From: Thalassotalea marina | GTDB taxonomy: Bacteria; Pseudomonadota; Gammaproteobacteria; Enterobacterales; Alteromonadaceae | DNA: 64,000 nt | Direction: 5' to 3' | Assembly (NCBI RefSeq): GCF_014656435.1 | Contig: NZ_BNCK01000001.1 | Location: 434,001 to 498,000, forward strand | Shown: positions 8,736-18,424 of the stretch, one piece after another | How the letters are laid out: the number at the start of each line of letters is the position of its first letter | Position numbering within the stretch: position 1 is the stretch's first letter | The notes under the pieces: generated by a model | Told to the model about the DNA's origin: nothing | Databases searched by the model: none | Seen by the model: the letters and a program-made list of their open reading frames with translations, nothing else | Position numbers and translations under genes: made by a program

Positions 8736-11492
8736 TTACTGCGAGCTCAACTGCTTTTTTTTTCTTAACCAAGTTAATGGCAATAGTAGTAAGCCTAATA
8801 AATACATTGAGCCACCGCCACCTGACGATTTTGGTGTAACGGTAATAACTTCAGGAGGCTTAACTACGGTTACGGTTACTGACTGTGTTGTAGCCGCTCC
8901 TCTATAGTCGGTTGCCGTAAAGCTAAAGGTTAATTGCCCTGCTGCTGTAGGTGCTGTAAAGCTTGCTGTTAGACTTTCTGCATTACTAAGTGAAACATCA
9001 GAGCCAGCTGTTTGTTGCCATAGGTAAGTCATATCATCATCGTCAGTATCCGTTACCAATGCTGTTAACGAGACTTGTGCAGAAGTATTCGCTTCAAAGT
9101 TTTCTGGCAAGGTGACATTAGGCGCGTCATTTTTTTCATCATCAGCAATCGTTATTATCACCGTTGGGTTTGCACCTAGGCGGCTGTCGCCAATACTATT
9201 TAATGACAGCGTGAAGGTTTCAGCGTCTTCTTCTGTATCGTCATTTACCACATTAATACTGATAGTTTTCACATCACTTTCGCCATCAGCCCATGTTATT
9301 TGACCTGCTGCTTCTTCAAAATCTTCACCTGACGTTGCAGTGCCAGCAATGGTTTCATAGGTAAACGATAGTTCACCTGTTGAAGAACCTGTGCGATGAA
9401 CTTCAATTAAACGAGCACCAGCATTTTCAGCAATTTTGACCTCTGGTGAGCTAAAACTGCCAGCGCCAGTATCAATTCTGCCGGCAACATTTACCGTGGC
9501 ATAACTATTCTGGCCAAGAGTTGCACCATTTGTTGGATTATATAAACGGATAAAAAATGATTCAGGTAATTCGTCTGCGCTCGCTTCTGGTGCAATGTTA
9601 ATACTAACTGTTTTAACATCGTTATCGTTTGCCGCCCAGTTTATGGTGCCATCAGCCAAGGTGTAATCATCATCTGCTTTGGCGCTGCCAGGAATTACTT
9701 GGTAGCTGACGCTTGTTGCGCTAGTTAAGGTGTTGCCGTTTCTATTTACATTGATGGTTAACTCAACGTTTTGTTCAGTGTTAATTTGTTTACTGTCAAA
9801 ACTAAACTGCCCAACGGCTGATTCTTTGGCATTGTCTTTAAGTACGTATAAACCACTGTTGATATCACTTACTAAGATGTTACCCGATGGTAAGAATGGG
9901 TATACGCCCCAAGCACCGTTAAAGCTCGCATTATTAAATGAAGGGTAGGTATCAAAAAAACCTACTTCTTGAGGGCTAGTGGGATCAGTGATGTCAAGAA
10001 TGGTCAAACCACGAGTGTAATTTGACATATAATACCTGTTACCTCGAACAAAGCCATTGTGATCTATAGCCGCTGTTGGACCGGTCCACTGACCGACCTG
10101 TACGGGATTGTTTAGGTCTGATATCGAAAAAATGCGAACGGTTGAATTAAGCCCGCCAAGTATTTCGTCAAACTCGTCGTGTACAAGTATGTACTGTTGA
10201 TCATCAGTACCCCAGCCTGAATGAACATATTGATTATTAACGGGTACATCGTTGTAGCTAATTTGGCTAAGCTGCTTTGAGTTTTCTGGATTTGAAATGT
10301 CCCAAAGTTTGATTTCTTTTTCATTGAAGTCTAAGAATACGGTGCAACTGCCATCGGATAAACCACAATCACTTTGCGCTCTGGCATCATTGATATTTAT
10401 TGATGAACCATCATGAGTGTAACCTGAGCCAAAATATTCATTATTGCTTTTTGACAAAGAACGAGGGTTTGACAATGAGTAATTCTGGAATGCTCCGCCA
10501 ACATTGTTTGCCCCCACTAGTTGCAAGGATGCGGTTTGGTTAGGTAAAGGAATATTAAGTGTGTAGTCTACATTGCTGATGTAAACATTATGTGCAGTGT
10601 TGACTACTTTACTGTTTTCTACCAAGCTTACCGAGTTAGGTAGCGAATTTAAGTCAATTATAGTGACGTGATCCACATCTCCTTGGCGAGAACCTTCTGA
10701 AGTAACATATGCATATGCTTGCCAAACATTTAAGCTACTATCAAAGAATTGGTATACCTTAACATCTCGCCAACCAGAATCTACACCGGTTACTGTGCCA
10801 ACTTCTTTTATATTGGTTGGGTCAGTAACATCAACAACAATAGCACCATTGCGTATACCCATAATAGCGTATTCACGATTGTTATTTAGATCAACGTGAC
10901 CCCAAATATCGTTACCTTCAACTGGCTTTGTCGACATATCATCTAGTGATAAATGTGCCAATAAATCAACATTACTACAATCGTAAATATCTGCTTTTCC
11001 ACCTTCGCAAGCGACGTTACTTTTGCTGTAGCTTAGTTTGTTGTAGCTATCTAACTTTTTGCTAAGGGCTTTATTTTTAGCAATCGACTTACCATCAATA
11101 AGTACCTTAAAGCCTCGTTGTCTTAACTCGTCAGCCATTTCGTTTGGTACGTTTGACAAAGAAGTAATATTTGTTGCTGGACTTTGCGACTGAAAGTGAT
11201 CATATCTATTGTAACCACCCAGCACTGGTACTAGCGTACTTTTTAAATAAAACAGCTCTTCATCAGAAGCAATATCGTATTGGCCAGCAGCCAATAAAAC
11301 ACGATCACCTTTACTGGCTTGTTTAACTGCATAGGCGATAGAACTACAAGGTCTTAATGCGTTATCACATCGTCCTTCATCTTTACCATTAGGCGCGACG
11401 AAGCGGGCTTTATCGTGCTCTGAATGCGCTATAACCCCTGAAGACAAAGAGAGCGCCATTATGCCTAGTAAGGCTGCGTTTAATTTTTTCAT
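8736..11492 (-). CDS. Secreted LVIVD/choice-of-anchor-B-type protein with Calx-beta domains and GlyGly-CTERM tail
   Basis: A 918-residue exported protein. Order: signal peptide (about 1-23, ending VIAHS); a region with ARFVAPNGKDEGRCDNALRP (about 30-120); a beta-propeller-like run of LVIVD-type repeats (about 180-560: IRNGAIVVDVTDPTNI, LTILDITDPTSPQEV); two Calx-beta domains (about 580-670 and 685-775, each with DDDYT/GEDFE and NWAAND/TWADGESD motifs); an Ig/PKD-like domain (about 790-870); then SSGGGGSMYLLGLLLLPLTW and a basic end, a GlyGly-CTERM rhombosortase sorting signal. It is therefore probably displayed on the cell surface or released. ATG 11492 is preferred to TTG 11498 because GGA lies six bases before it. 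It is divergent from the MbnP/MbnH genes, which may share its regulation. Confidence 0.82.
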   Translation of the reverse strand: MKKLNAALLGIMALSLSSGVIAHSEHDKARFVAPNGKDEGRCDNALRPCSSIAYAVKQASKGDRVLLAAGQYDIASDEELFYLKSTLVPVLGGYNRYDHFQSQSPATNITSLSNVPNEMADELRQRGFKVLIDGKSIAKNKALSKKLDSYNKLSYSKSNVACEGGKADIYDCSNVDLLAHLSLDDMSTKPVEGNDIWGHVDLNNNREYAIMGIRNGAIVVDVTDPTNIKEVGTVTGVDSGWRDVKVYQFFDSSLNVWQAYAYVTSEGSRQGDVDHVTIIDLNSLPNSVSLVENSKVVNTAHNVYISNVDYTLNIPLPNQTASLQLVGANNVGGAFQNYSLSNPRSLSKSNNEYFGSGYTHDGSSININDARAQSDCGLSDGSCTVFLDFNEKEIKLWDISNPENSKQLSQISYNDVPVNNQYVHSGWGTDDQQYILVHDEFDEILGGLNSTVRIFSISDLNNPVQVGQWTGPTAAIDHNGFVRGNRYYMSNYTRGLTILDITDPTSPQEVGFFDTYPSFNNASFNGAWGVYPFLPSGNILVSDINSGLYVLKDNAKESAVGQFSFDSKQINTEQNVELTINVNRNGNTLTSATSVSYQVIPGSAKADDDYTLADGTINWAANDNDVKTVSINIAPEASADELPESFFIRLYNPTNGATLGQNSYATVNVAGRIDTGAGSFSSPEVKIAENAGARLIEVHRTGSSTGELSFTYETIAGTATSGEDFEEAAGQITWADGESDVKTISINVVNDDTEEDAETFTLSLNSIGDSRLGANPTVIITIADDEKNDAPNVTLPENFEANTSAQVSLTALVTDTDDDDMTYLWQQTAGSDVSLSNAESLTASFTAPTAAGQLTFSFTATDYRGAATTQSVTVTVVKPPEVITVTPKSSGGGGSMYLLGLLLLPLTWLRKKKQLSSQ

Positions 11493-11625
11493 ATGCAATC
11501 CAATTGATAGCTGTCCATTATTACATCACTTTAACAATTGTTAGCACTTTTTTAAAATATTGGCGAGTTATTTTTTAATTGGTTACTGTATACTCAGCTT
11601 GGCATTTACATTGATGGAATAAGTA

Positions 11626-12387
11626 GTGAATAATCAATTAGTTTATACAACTTTGGCTTTGGTTTTAGGTATAGGTTTAGTAGCTGGCTGTAGTAAGTCA
11701 CCTCAGCAACATCTTGATTTTAAAGTTAGTTTTGGTGATGCGCCTTTAAGTTGCGACAGTTTGATTGTTGATCAACAAACATCGTGGCAGCTGAGCCAAT
11801 TTTATTTGTATTTAAGTCATATTGAAGTGAAAGGTCAGGATCAAAAGTGGCGTCAAGTATCACTTGCCGATAATAAATACCAGAGTCAGCAAGTGGCGAT
11901 GTTAGGTACTGAGTGCGGTGGCCAAGAGCCTGCACATTGGCAACTTAAATTTGCTGAAAATGCCGATATTAACCAAGCCACTGCCATTCGATTTTCACTT
12001 GGTGTACCGTTTGAATTAAATCATCAAAACCCTTTAACTCAGGCTAGCCCTCTTAATGTGTCAAATATGTTTTGGGTTTGGCAAACGGGTCATAAATTTG
12101 TTCGTTTTGAATTAGAAAACCAAGATCAGCAATGGGTATTTCACTTGGGCTCTACTGGGTGTTCATCGGCGAGTGCTTTAAGGTCACCTAGTGCAGCGTG
12201 TAAATATCCAAATTTGTACACAGTCACCTTACCATTAGAAACAACGGATAAGGTTAAAAAGGTCAATTTAGATATTGCACCTTGGTTTGCTGAGGTAAAA
12301 ATTGCTGAACAAACAAGTTGCCAATCCGCTCAAGATAACCAATATTGCCAGCAAATATTCAATAACTTGGCTAAAAGTGTTTTATAG
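11626..12387 (+). CDS. mbnP: MbnP-family copper-binding lipoprotein (metallo-mystery pair, four-Cys partner)
   Basis: A 253-residue lipoprotein (lipobox VAGC, Cys22) of the MbnP family, the 'metallo-mystery pair four-Cys motif' proteins. Cysteines at about 43 (LSCDS), 97 (TECGG), 179 (STGCS) and 192 (AACKYPN) fit the four-Cys pattern, with an extra pair near the C-terminus. The motif NMFWVWQTGHKFVRFE (about 148-161) holds the conserved tryptophans. In studied members a Trp is oxidised to kynurenine by the partner MbnH and becomes part of a copper site. GTG start with GGA upstream. The MbnH gene begins nine bases after its stop, so the pair is an operon. The role in this organism, copper handling in the periplasm, is inferred. 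Confidence 0.87.
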   Translation: MNNQLVYTTLALVLGIGLVAGCSKSPQQHLDFKVSFGDAPLSCDSLIVDQQTSWQLSQFYLYLSHIEVKGQDQKWRQVSLADNKYQSQQVAMLGTECGGQEPAHWQLKFAENADINQATAIRFSLGVPFELNHQNPLTQASPLNVSNMFWVWQTGHKFVRFELENQDQQWVFHLGSTGCSSASALRSPSAACKYPNLYTVTLPLETTDKVKKVNLDIAPWFAEVKIAEQTSCQSAQDNQYCQQIFNNLAKSVL

Positions 12388-12395
12388 GTGTCATA

Positions 12396-13517
12396 GTGAA
12401 AATAACTTGGGTTTTACTAGGGGGAATTATTGCTTTGGTTGTTGGTTGCAAGCCAGCTCCTAAATCAACCCCCTATCAATGGCCAATGCCAAAAGGATTT
12501 CCTTTGCCGCAAGTGCCTGCTGACAATGCCATGACGACAGAGCGAGTGGCACTAGGACGTAAGCTTTTTTATGATACTAATTTGTCTGCCAATCAAACAC
12601 AATCTTGTGCTTCTTGTCATCAACAGCAATATGGCTTTGGAGAAAATAGCGCGACATCAGTGGGCTCTACCGGGCAAGTTCACCGAAGAAACTCTCAAGC
12701 ACTAGTGAATGTCGCCTACAACAAAACCTTAACTTGGGCACACGATGGTATTACCGCTATTGAACAACAGGTGTTGCTGCCAATGTTCGGTGAAGAGCCT
12801 GTGGAGTTAGGTATTACTGGTCATGAACAACAAGTGCTTGCTCGATTTAAAACCAAAGAGTATCAATCGCTTTTTGAACAAGCTTATCCTGATGAAGATA
12901 TTTCATTTTTACTGATCAGCAAAGCGCTGGCGAGTTTTGTGCGCAGCCTTATTTCTCTAAATGCACCTTTTGATGATTATGCTTACAGAGGACAAGACAA
13001 TGCCATCTCTGAATCTGCTTTGCGCGGCATGAATTTATTTTTTTCAGAGAAGTTTGAGTGTCATCACTGTCATGGAGGGTTTAACTTTACGCAATCAACT
13101 AGCCATGAGCAGCAAGTTATAGATCGCAGGCCGTTTCATAACACTGGGTTGTACTTTATTGAGCAAGAGGGTGGTTATCCTAAAAAAGATATTGGTTTGG
13201 CTGAGGTGTCAGGTATTGAGCGAGATAATGGCCGCTTTAGAGCACCTACATTAAGAAACATTGAGCGTACAGCACCTTACATGCATGACGGTAGTTTGGC
13301 GACGTTAGAACAGGTGATAGACTTTTACGCCGCTGGCGGCAGGTTATTAACCTCAGGCAAGTTTGCTGGTGATGGCAGAAATAACCCGCTGAAAAGTCAA
13401 TTTGTTCGAGGTATAGAAATGACAGAGCAGGAAAAGCAAGACTTACTTGCGTTTTTACTCACTTTAACCGATGAACAGTTTTTAACTAATCCAGCACATG
13501 CTGCGCCGAATAACTAA
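12396..13517 (+). CDS. mbnH: MbnH-family di-haem enzyme (cytochrome c peroxidase superfamily)
   Basis: A 373-residue di-haem protein of the bacterial cytochrome c peroxidase/MauG superfamily. It starts with a lipoprotein-like signal (ALVVGC) and carries two haem c motifs: CASCH (residues 71-75) followed by QQQYGFG, and CHHCH (222-226) followed by GGFNF. Other family marks are NSQALVNVAYN, the TLTWAHDG stretch, FRAPTLRNIERTAPYMHDGS and EQVIDFYAAGG. It is longer in its N-terminal linker than classical peroxidases and fits the MbnH type, which oxidises a tryptophan of MbnP to kynurenine. GTG start, nine bases after the mbnP stop. Needs cytochrome c maturation in the periplasm. A plain cytochrome c peroxidase is the alternative, but the MbnP neighbour argues against it. 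Confidence 0.87.
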   Translation: MKITWVLLGGIIALVVGCKPAPKSTPYQWPMPKGFPLPQVPADNAMTTERVALGRKLFYDTNLSANQTQSCASCHQQQYGFGENSATSVGSTGQVHRRNSQALVNVAYNKTLTWAHDGITAIEQQVLLPMFGEEPVELGITGHEQQVLARFKTKEYQSLFEQAYPDEDISFLLISKALASFVRSLISLNAPFDDYAYRGQDNAISESALRGMNLFFSEKFECHHCHGGFNFTQSTSHEQQVIDRRPFHNTGLYFIEQEGGYPKKDIGLAEVSGIERDNGRFRAPTLRNIERTAPYMHDGSLATLEQVIDFYAAGGRLLTSGKFAGDGRNNPLKSQFVRGIEMTEQEKQDLLAFLLTLTDEQFLTNPAHAAPNN

Positions 13518-13540
13518 ACTTTTAAGTCACCAGAAAACAA

Positions 13541-13567
13541 AAATCCAGCCTATTGGCTGGATTTTTT
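13541..13567. terminator. Bidirectional terminator between mbnH and rpoD
   Basis: AAATCCAGCC and GGCTGGATTT form a ten-base stem with a TATT loop; a T run follows on the plus strand and an A-rich 5' side gives T's on the minus strand. It lies between the convergent mbnH and rpoD stops and can serve both. Confidence 0.85.
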
Positions 13568-13586
13568 ATGCTTGAGCTTAAGCGGC

Positions 13587-15455
13587 TTATTCGCCGTCTA
13601 AGAAACTCTTTAACTGCTCAGAACGAGAAGGGTGGCGAAGCTTGCGAAGTGCTTTCGCTTCGATTTGACGAATACGCTCACGAGTAACGTCAAATTGCTT
13701 ACCTACTTCTTCTAACGTGTGGTCAGTATTCATGTCGATACCAAAACGCATACGTAATACTTTTGCTTCACGAGCCGTTAAACCTGCTAGCACTTCATGC
13801 GTAGCATGTTTTAAGTTTTCAGAGGTTGCTGAATCAACAGGAAGCTCACCGCTACCATCTTCAATAAAGTCACCTAAGTGCGAATCTTCATCATCGCCGA
13901 TTGGTGTTTCCATTGAAATTGGCTCTTTAGCAATTTTCAATACTTTGCGGATTTTATCTTCCGGCATAACCATGCGTTCTGCTAATTCTTCTGGTGTCGG
14001 TTCACGACCCATTTCTTGAAGCATTTGGCGAGAAATACGGTTTAGCTTATTGATTGTTTCAATCATGTGCACAGGAATACGAATCGTACGGGCTTGGTCA
14101 GCGATTGAACGCGTAATTGCCTGACGGATCCACCATGTTGCATAAGTTGAGAACTTGTAACCACGACGGTATTCGAACTTATCTACCGCTTTCATCAAAC
14201 CAATGTTACCTTCTTGGATCAGATCCAAGAACTGCAAACCACGGTTGGTGTATTTTTTAGCGATTGAAATTACAAGACGTAAGTTCGCTTCTACCATTTC
14301 TTTTTTAGCACGGCGAGCTTTTGCTTCACCGATAGACATACGACGGTTAATATCTTTAATACCGTGTACGTTTAAGAAGGTTTCTTTTTCAAGTTGACCT
14401 AACTTTTGAATACAACGTTCTACGTCAGGCTCAACGTCAGATAATTTTTTCGACCATGGCTCGCCAGCAGCTTTTTGTGCTTCAAACCAAGCAAAGTCAG
14501 TTTCGTTACCTGGGAAAATTTTGATGAAAGTTGCTTTTGGCATGCCTGCACCAACAACACAGTGCTTCATGATCAAGCGTTCTTGAACACGTAATCTGTC
14601 CATGACTTCACGCATGTTTTTCACTAAGCGATCAAATACTTTTGGTACTAAGCGGAACTCTTTGAAAATATCAGCTAGTTCATCAATCGCTTTTACTGCG
14701 TCTTCATGACCACGTCCTTTAGCATCAATCACTTTATTCGCTGCTTCGTATTTTTCACGAAGGGCGCCAAATTTTTCACGTGCTAATTCTGGATCTGGAC
14801 CTGTATCTTCTTCTTCATCATCAGAGTCTGAATCAGAGTCGTTATCGTCTTCATCTTCTTCTAAATCTTCATCTTCGTCTTCAAGCTCTTCATCAGAAAG
14901 CTCAGAGCCGATATGTGTTGCAGCAGCTGGAATTTCGTCTTCTTCTGCGTCAGGGTCTAAAAAGCCAAGAATGATATCGCTTAAACGACCTTCTTCTGCT
15001 TCGAAGTTATCCCATTGCTCTAATAGATAATTAATTGCTGGTGGGTATTCTGCAACACTACGTTGTACTTCTTTGATACCTTCTTCAATACGTTTAGCGA
15101 TAACAATTTCGCCTTTACGTGTAAGAAGTTCTACGGTACCCATTTCACGCATGTACATGCGCACTGGATCGGTAGTTCGACCAATTTCACTCTCTACAGT
15201 TGCTAATGCTTGTGCCGCAGCTTCTGCTGCATCTTCATCAGTATTAGCTTCTGACATCATTAGTTCATCGCTATCAGGGGCACTTTCAAATACTTGAATA
15301 CCCATGTCGTTGATCATGCGAATGATGTCTTCAACTTGGTCTGAATCTATAATGTCTTGAGGAAGATGATCATTAACCTCGGCAAAAGTTAAATAACCTT
15401 GTTCTTTACCTTTGGTTATTAACTCTTTAAGTCTAGATTGTGGGGCTTGATCCAT
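13587..15455 (-). CDS. rpoD: RNA polymerase primary sigma factor, sigma-70
   Basis: A 622-residue housekeeping sigma factor, close to the 613 residues of E. coli RpoD. Region 1.1 is at the N-terminus; [10 protein letters not shown] opens region 1.2; a long acidic non-conserved insert follows (about 180-230, with runs of Glu, Asp and Ser). Region 2 shows [20 protein letters not shown] and the -10 reading [17 protein letters not shown]; region 4 ends with [20 protein letters not shown]. It directs RNA polymerase to most promoters. It is the last gene of the rpsU-yqeY-dnaG-rpoD macromolecular synthesis cluster, 150 bases after dnaG. The start [12 protein letters not shown] matches the family. 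Confidence 0.98.
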   Translation of the reverse strand: MDQAPQSRLKELITKGKEQGYLTFAEVNDHLPQDIIDSDQVEDIIRMINDMGIQVFESAPDSDELMMSEANTDEDAAEAAAQALATVESEIGRTTDPVRMYMREMGTVELLTRKGEIVIAKRIEEGIKEVQRSVAEYPPAINYLLEQWDNFEAEEGRLSDIILGFLDPDAEEDEIPAAATHIGSELSDEELEDEDEDLEEDEDDNDSDSDSDDEEEDTGPDPELAREKFGALREKYEAANKVIDAKGRGHEDAVKAIDELADIFKEFRLVPKVFDRLVKNMREVMDRLRVQERLIMKHCVVGAGMPKATFIKIFPGNETDFAWFEAQKAAGEPWSKKLSDVEPDVERCIQKLGQLEKETFLNVHGIKDINRRMSIGEAKARRAKKEMVEANLRLVISIAKKYTNRGLQFLDLIQEGNIGLMKAVDKFEYRRGYKFSTYATWWIRQAITRSIADQARTIRIPVHMIETINKLNRISRQMLQEMGREPTPEELAERMVMPEDKIRKVLKIAKEPISMETPIGDDEDSHLGDFIEDGSGELPVDSATSENLKHATHEVLAGLTAREAKVLRMRFGIDMNTDHTLEEVGKQFDVTRERIRQIEAKALRKLRHPSRSEQLKSFLDGE

Positions 15456-15605
15456 TGACGAGTGTCCACCTTGTTTGACGTTAAATTACGAACAGTAAAG
15501 CCGAAAATTTTAGCAAATTGAATGCAAAATTGCCAGCTTAAAAAACTGCTCTGCTCTGTTTAAATCAGTTAAATTATAGCAAGTGCAGGCTGATTAGACC
15601 TGTTT

Positions 15606-17363
15606 TTAGGCATTTAATAACACCTGTAATTCTTGCTTCTCTTGTGGCGACATTTCGCCGGTTCTCGCTTTAGCGAGTAAAAACTCTGTTCTTTGCTCAA
15701 CAAATTGACTAAGAAGCTTCTCAATACTGTCGATAAAAACTTGCTCAGCTGCTTCTTCAACCACATGATGTTCCCAGCACATTAGTTTAGTGAGCTGTTC
15801 ACCCTCTTTGGTTCCCCTAAAATTTTCTAACAGTTGTGCACTGTTTACATTAGGGCGCTTGTATGTGAGCTCAATTAACTGGTTAAGCAAGGCTACTCCC
15901 GGTAAATCTACACCGTGCAACATGTGTCTATCAGGCAGTGCATTTACTATATTGGGGCGCTCTATTAACAATGCAATAGCAAGTCTTACCGGCGTGACTT
16001 TTTGGCGTTTTTGTACCGTCTGAGCAGCGGTTGGTTGCTGACTGCGCTTTTGCAATTCAATTAGTCGTTTTTCACTGGTAATACTAAAACGCGACGCCAT
16101 TTCTTCGATTAAGCTGTTTTTTATAATGCTGTCTGGCATTTTATTGAGCAAAGGTTGTAATTGGTCAACTAGTGCTGCTTTTTCTTCATGGCTGTTTGCA
16201 GGATTGTCTTCTAAAAACTTGTCAAAAATAAACTGCGATAGTGGCGTAGCTTGTTGCAATATTTGCTCAAAGGCTTGTTGCCCTTGTTGTCTGACCAAAG
16301 AATCTGGATCCTCACCATCAGGTAAGAAAACAAATTTTAGTGATATGCCGTCTTGCACTAATGGCAGGGCATTTTCCATGGCGCGCCATGCGGCATCACG
16401 ACCCGCTCGGTCGCCATCATAACAACAAATCACTTCTTTAACTGTTCTGTACAAGGTCTGTAATTGCTCTGGTGTTGTAGATGTGCCTAGGGAGGCAACC
16501 GCGTAGTTGATACCATGTTGCGCTAAGGCAACAACGTCCATATAACCTTCAACAACCACTAATCGCTGCAATTGTTTATTGGCCAGCTTTGCTTCATAAA
16601 GGCCATACAGCTCTTGGCCTTTATGATAAATTCGGGTTTCAGGCGAGTTTAGATATTTTGGCGTGCCATCACCTATAACGCGGCCACCAAAACCAATAAC
16701 ACGACCACGTTTATCGCGAATTGGAAACATGATGCGACCACGAAACCTATCATAAGGTTGTTTACGTTCGCCAGGGATTGCCATACCTAAATCAACTAAC
16801 TGTTGAGTAACGTTACGATTGTTGGCAAACGCCTTCATCATGCCGTCCCATTGATCGCTAATAAAACCTATGCCAAACGATTTGGCAATTTGACCACTTA
16901 GGCCACGGCTTTTAAGATAATCAACAGCAATGTTTTTATCCTGAGCAACTTTAAGTTGTTGCTGATAAAAGCGGCTAATGTTTTCCATTAGCTGATAGTC
17001 GTCTTGCTTTTGCTGGTATGCTTGTTGTTGCTGTTTTAGTTGCGCTGGTGTTTGATGTGCCTGTTCGCGTGGCACGTCCATATTGTAAAAACTGGCAAGT
17101 TCTTCAATGGCGTCAGGGAATTCTAGCCGGTCAAATTCCATTAAAAATGAAATTGCATTGCCATGTTCACCACAGCCAAAGCAATGATAAAACTGCTTGT
17201 CGGGGCTTACGCTAAATGATGGAGATTTTTCTGTGTGAAAAGGACAACAGGCTTGATAGTTTTTACCTGCCTTTTTGAGAGGAACACGCGAATCAATGAT
17301 CTCAACAATATCAGCACGCGCTAATAGATCATCAATAAACTGTCTCGGGATCATCCCGGCCAT
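15606..17363 (-). CDS. dnaG: DNA primase
   Basis: A 585-residue primase that makes RNA primers for replication and binds the replicative helicase. The N-terminal CHC2 zinc finger shows CCPFHTEKSPSFSV and HCFGCGEHGNAI; the TOPRIM core has VVEGYMDVVAL and CYDGDRAGRDA; the C-terminal helicase-interacting domain follows. ATG 17363 (MAGMIPRQFI) is chosen because it matches family N-termini and has AAGGGGA five bases upstream; an in-frame upstream start at 17396 would add eleven residues without support. A transcription terminator lies between yqeY and this gene, so its expression relative to rpsU is probably reduced, as known for the E. coli operon. Confidence 0.97.
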   Translation of the reverse strand: MAGMIPRQFIDDLLARADIVEIIDSRVPLKKAGKNYQACCPFHTEKSPSFSVSPDKQFYHCFGCGEHGNAISFLMEFDRLEFPDAIEELASFYNMDVPREQAHQTPAQLKQQQQAYQQKQDDYQLMENISRFYQQQLKVAQDKNIAVDYLKSRGLSGQIAKSFGIGFISDQWDGMMKAFANNRNVTQQLVDLGMAIPGERKQPYDRFRGRIMFPIRDKRGRVIGFGGRVIGDGTPKYLNSPETRIYHKGQELYGLYEAKLANKQLQRLVVVEGYMDVVALAQHGINYAVASLGTSTTPEQLQTLYRTVKEVICCYDGDRAGRDAAWRAMENALPLVQDGISLKFVFLPDGEDPDSLVRQQGQQAFEQILQQATPLSQFIFDKFLEDNPANSHEEKAALVDQLQPLLNKMPDSIIKNSLIEEMASRFSITSEKRLIELQKRSQQPTAAQTVQKRQKVTPVRLAIALLIERPNIVNALPDRHMLHGVDLPGVALLNQLIELTYKRPNVNSAQLLENFRGTKEGEQLTKLMCWEHHVVEEAAEQVFIDSIEKLLSQFVEQRTEFLLAKARTGEMSPQEKQELQVLLNA

Positions 17364-17454
17364 TCGTTTCCCCTTGTCAAACAATGACATAAGCATTTGT
17401 TGTACTTTAGTACAAACAACAAACAGAAAAATAGTGGTTTTTTCACTTTAAGAG

Positions 17455-17490
17455 AAAAAAAAACCGCAAATGTTGCCATTTACGGTTTTC
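17455..17490 (-). terminator. Internal terminator between yqeY and dnaG
   Basis: On the minus strand AAAACCGTAAATG pairs with CATTTGCGGTTTT (one non-Watson-Crick position) around a GCAA loop, followed by a long T run (seen as A's at 17455-17463). It lies in the 143 bases between yqeY and dnaG and would let abundant rpsU message end before dnaG-rpoD, as with the internal terminator of the E. coli operon. Confidence 0.82.
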
Positions 17491-17506
17491 CTTAAATCTT
17501 TTTAAC

Positions 17507-17953
17507 TTAGCTGTTAAGTGCGGCTCTCACCTGACCACTTACTGCGCCTAAATCAGCTCTGCCTTGCATCGCTGGTTTCAATATTGCCATGACTTTACCC
17601 ATGTCAGCCATTGAAGCGGCACCAGTTTCACCGATTGCATCGTTAATTAGTTGAGCAATTTCTTCAGCAGTTAATGCTTGAGGAAGAAACTCTTCTAACG
17701 TTGCAACTTCAGCTCTTTCATTATCAGCTAATTCTTCGCGGCCACCTTCAGCATACATTTTAATTGACTCTTTACGTTGCTTAACCATTTTAGTTAAAAC
17801 GGCAATAACGTTTTCGTCGATTGCTTCAGTACCGTGATCAATTTCAGCTTGTTTAATCGCTGACAACGCCATGCGTATAACGCCAAGACGATTTTTGTCT
17901 TTGGCACGCATAGCGTTTTTCATTTCTTCTTTGAGCTTTTCAAGTAGGCTCAT
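17507..17953 (-). CDS. yqeY: GatB/YqeY domain protein
   Basis: A 148-residue protein of the YqeY family, which matches the tRNA-binding tail of the GatB amidotransferase subunit. The sequence is helical throughout: MSLLEKLKEEMKNAMRAKDK, then LGVIRMALSAIKQAE, and the C-terminal MGKVMAILKPAMQGRADLG typical of the family. The free-standing protein has no well-proven role; a link to tRNA metabolism is assumed from the domain. It lies between rpsU and dnaG on the same strand, the usual place in many gammaproteobacteria, with about 30 bases to rpsU and a terminator behind it. Confidence 0.95.
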   Translation of the reverse strand: MSLLEKLKEEMKNAMRAKDKNRLGVIRMALSAIKQAEIDHGTEAIDENVIAVLTKMVKQRKESIKMYAEGGREELADNERAEVATLEEFLPQALTAEEIAQLINDAIGETGAASMADMGKVMAILKPAMQGRADLGAVSGQVRAALNS

Positions 17954-17983
17954 GCTACTTCTCGATATGCAACTAAGGTCGGC

Positions 17984-18199
17984 TTAGTACATACGAACGC
18001 GGCGTGCGTTCTCACGAGATACTTTCTTAGCAGCGCGCTTAACAGCAGCAGCTTTCTTGCGCTTACGCTCCCAAGTTGGCTTCTCGTATGATTCGCGACG
18101 GCGAACTTCTGATAAGATTCCTGCTTTTTCACAAGAACGTTTGAAGCGACGTAGTGCTACGTCAAATGGTTCGTTTTCTCTAACTTTAATTACTGGCAT
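17984..18199 (-). CDS. rpsU: 30S ribosomal protein S21
   Basis: A 71-residue, strongly basic protein identical in layout to S21: [20 protein letters not shown], then [19 protein letters not shown]-like central part and an Arg/Lys-rich tail ending RRVRMY. S21 sits on the small ribosomal subunit near the 3' end of 16S rRNA and helps initiation. It is the first gene of the cluster rpsU-yqeY-dnaG-rpoD, divergent from tsaD, the same arrangement as in E. coli and Shewanella. The whole length and both ends match the family. Confidence 0.98.
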   Translation of the reverse strand: MPVIKVRENEPFDVALRRFKRSCEKAGILSEVRRRESYEKPTWERKRKKAAAVKRAAKKVSRENARRVRMY

Positions 18200-18305
18200 T
18201 GTGCCTCTTACCTTAGTTGTATCTCTATAGATTTGACGAAATGCTTTACGCGCTTTTGGTTATTCACGCCTTACTTTCGCCCACTCTGTTAAAAAATGGT
18301 GCGGT

Positions 18306-18335
18306 ATTCTACTGCCATGCTAGGTGGAAAGTAAA
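18306..18335 (-). promoter_or_regulatory. Candidate sigma-70 promoter for rpsU
   Basis: On the minus strand TTTACT (18335-18330) and TAGAAT (18311-18306) are separated by 18 bases, about 105 bases before the rpsU start. The -10 is good, the -35 moderate. Chosen by eye; other candidates exist in the 225-base tsaD-rpsU gap. Confidence 0.4.
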
Positions 18336-18424
18336 GGTTAATTTCGCTTTTAACTGGTTTATTTGTGCTTTGCTAGGTAAAATCGCCCTCCAGTTTAAGT
18401 TAGCTTATGGTCAAAGTAGTAAAT

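Noticed and set aside
14780-14974. Leu/His-rich frame antisense to the acidic region of rpoD
   Set aside because: Shadow of the repetitive GAA/GAT/TCT codons of the sigma-70 acidic insert.
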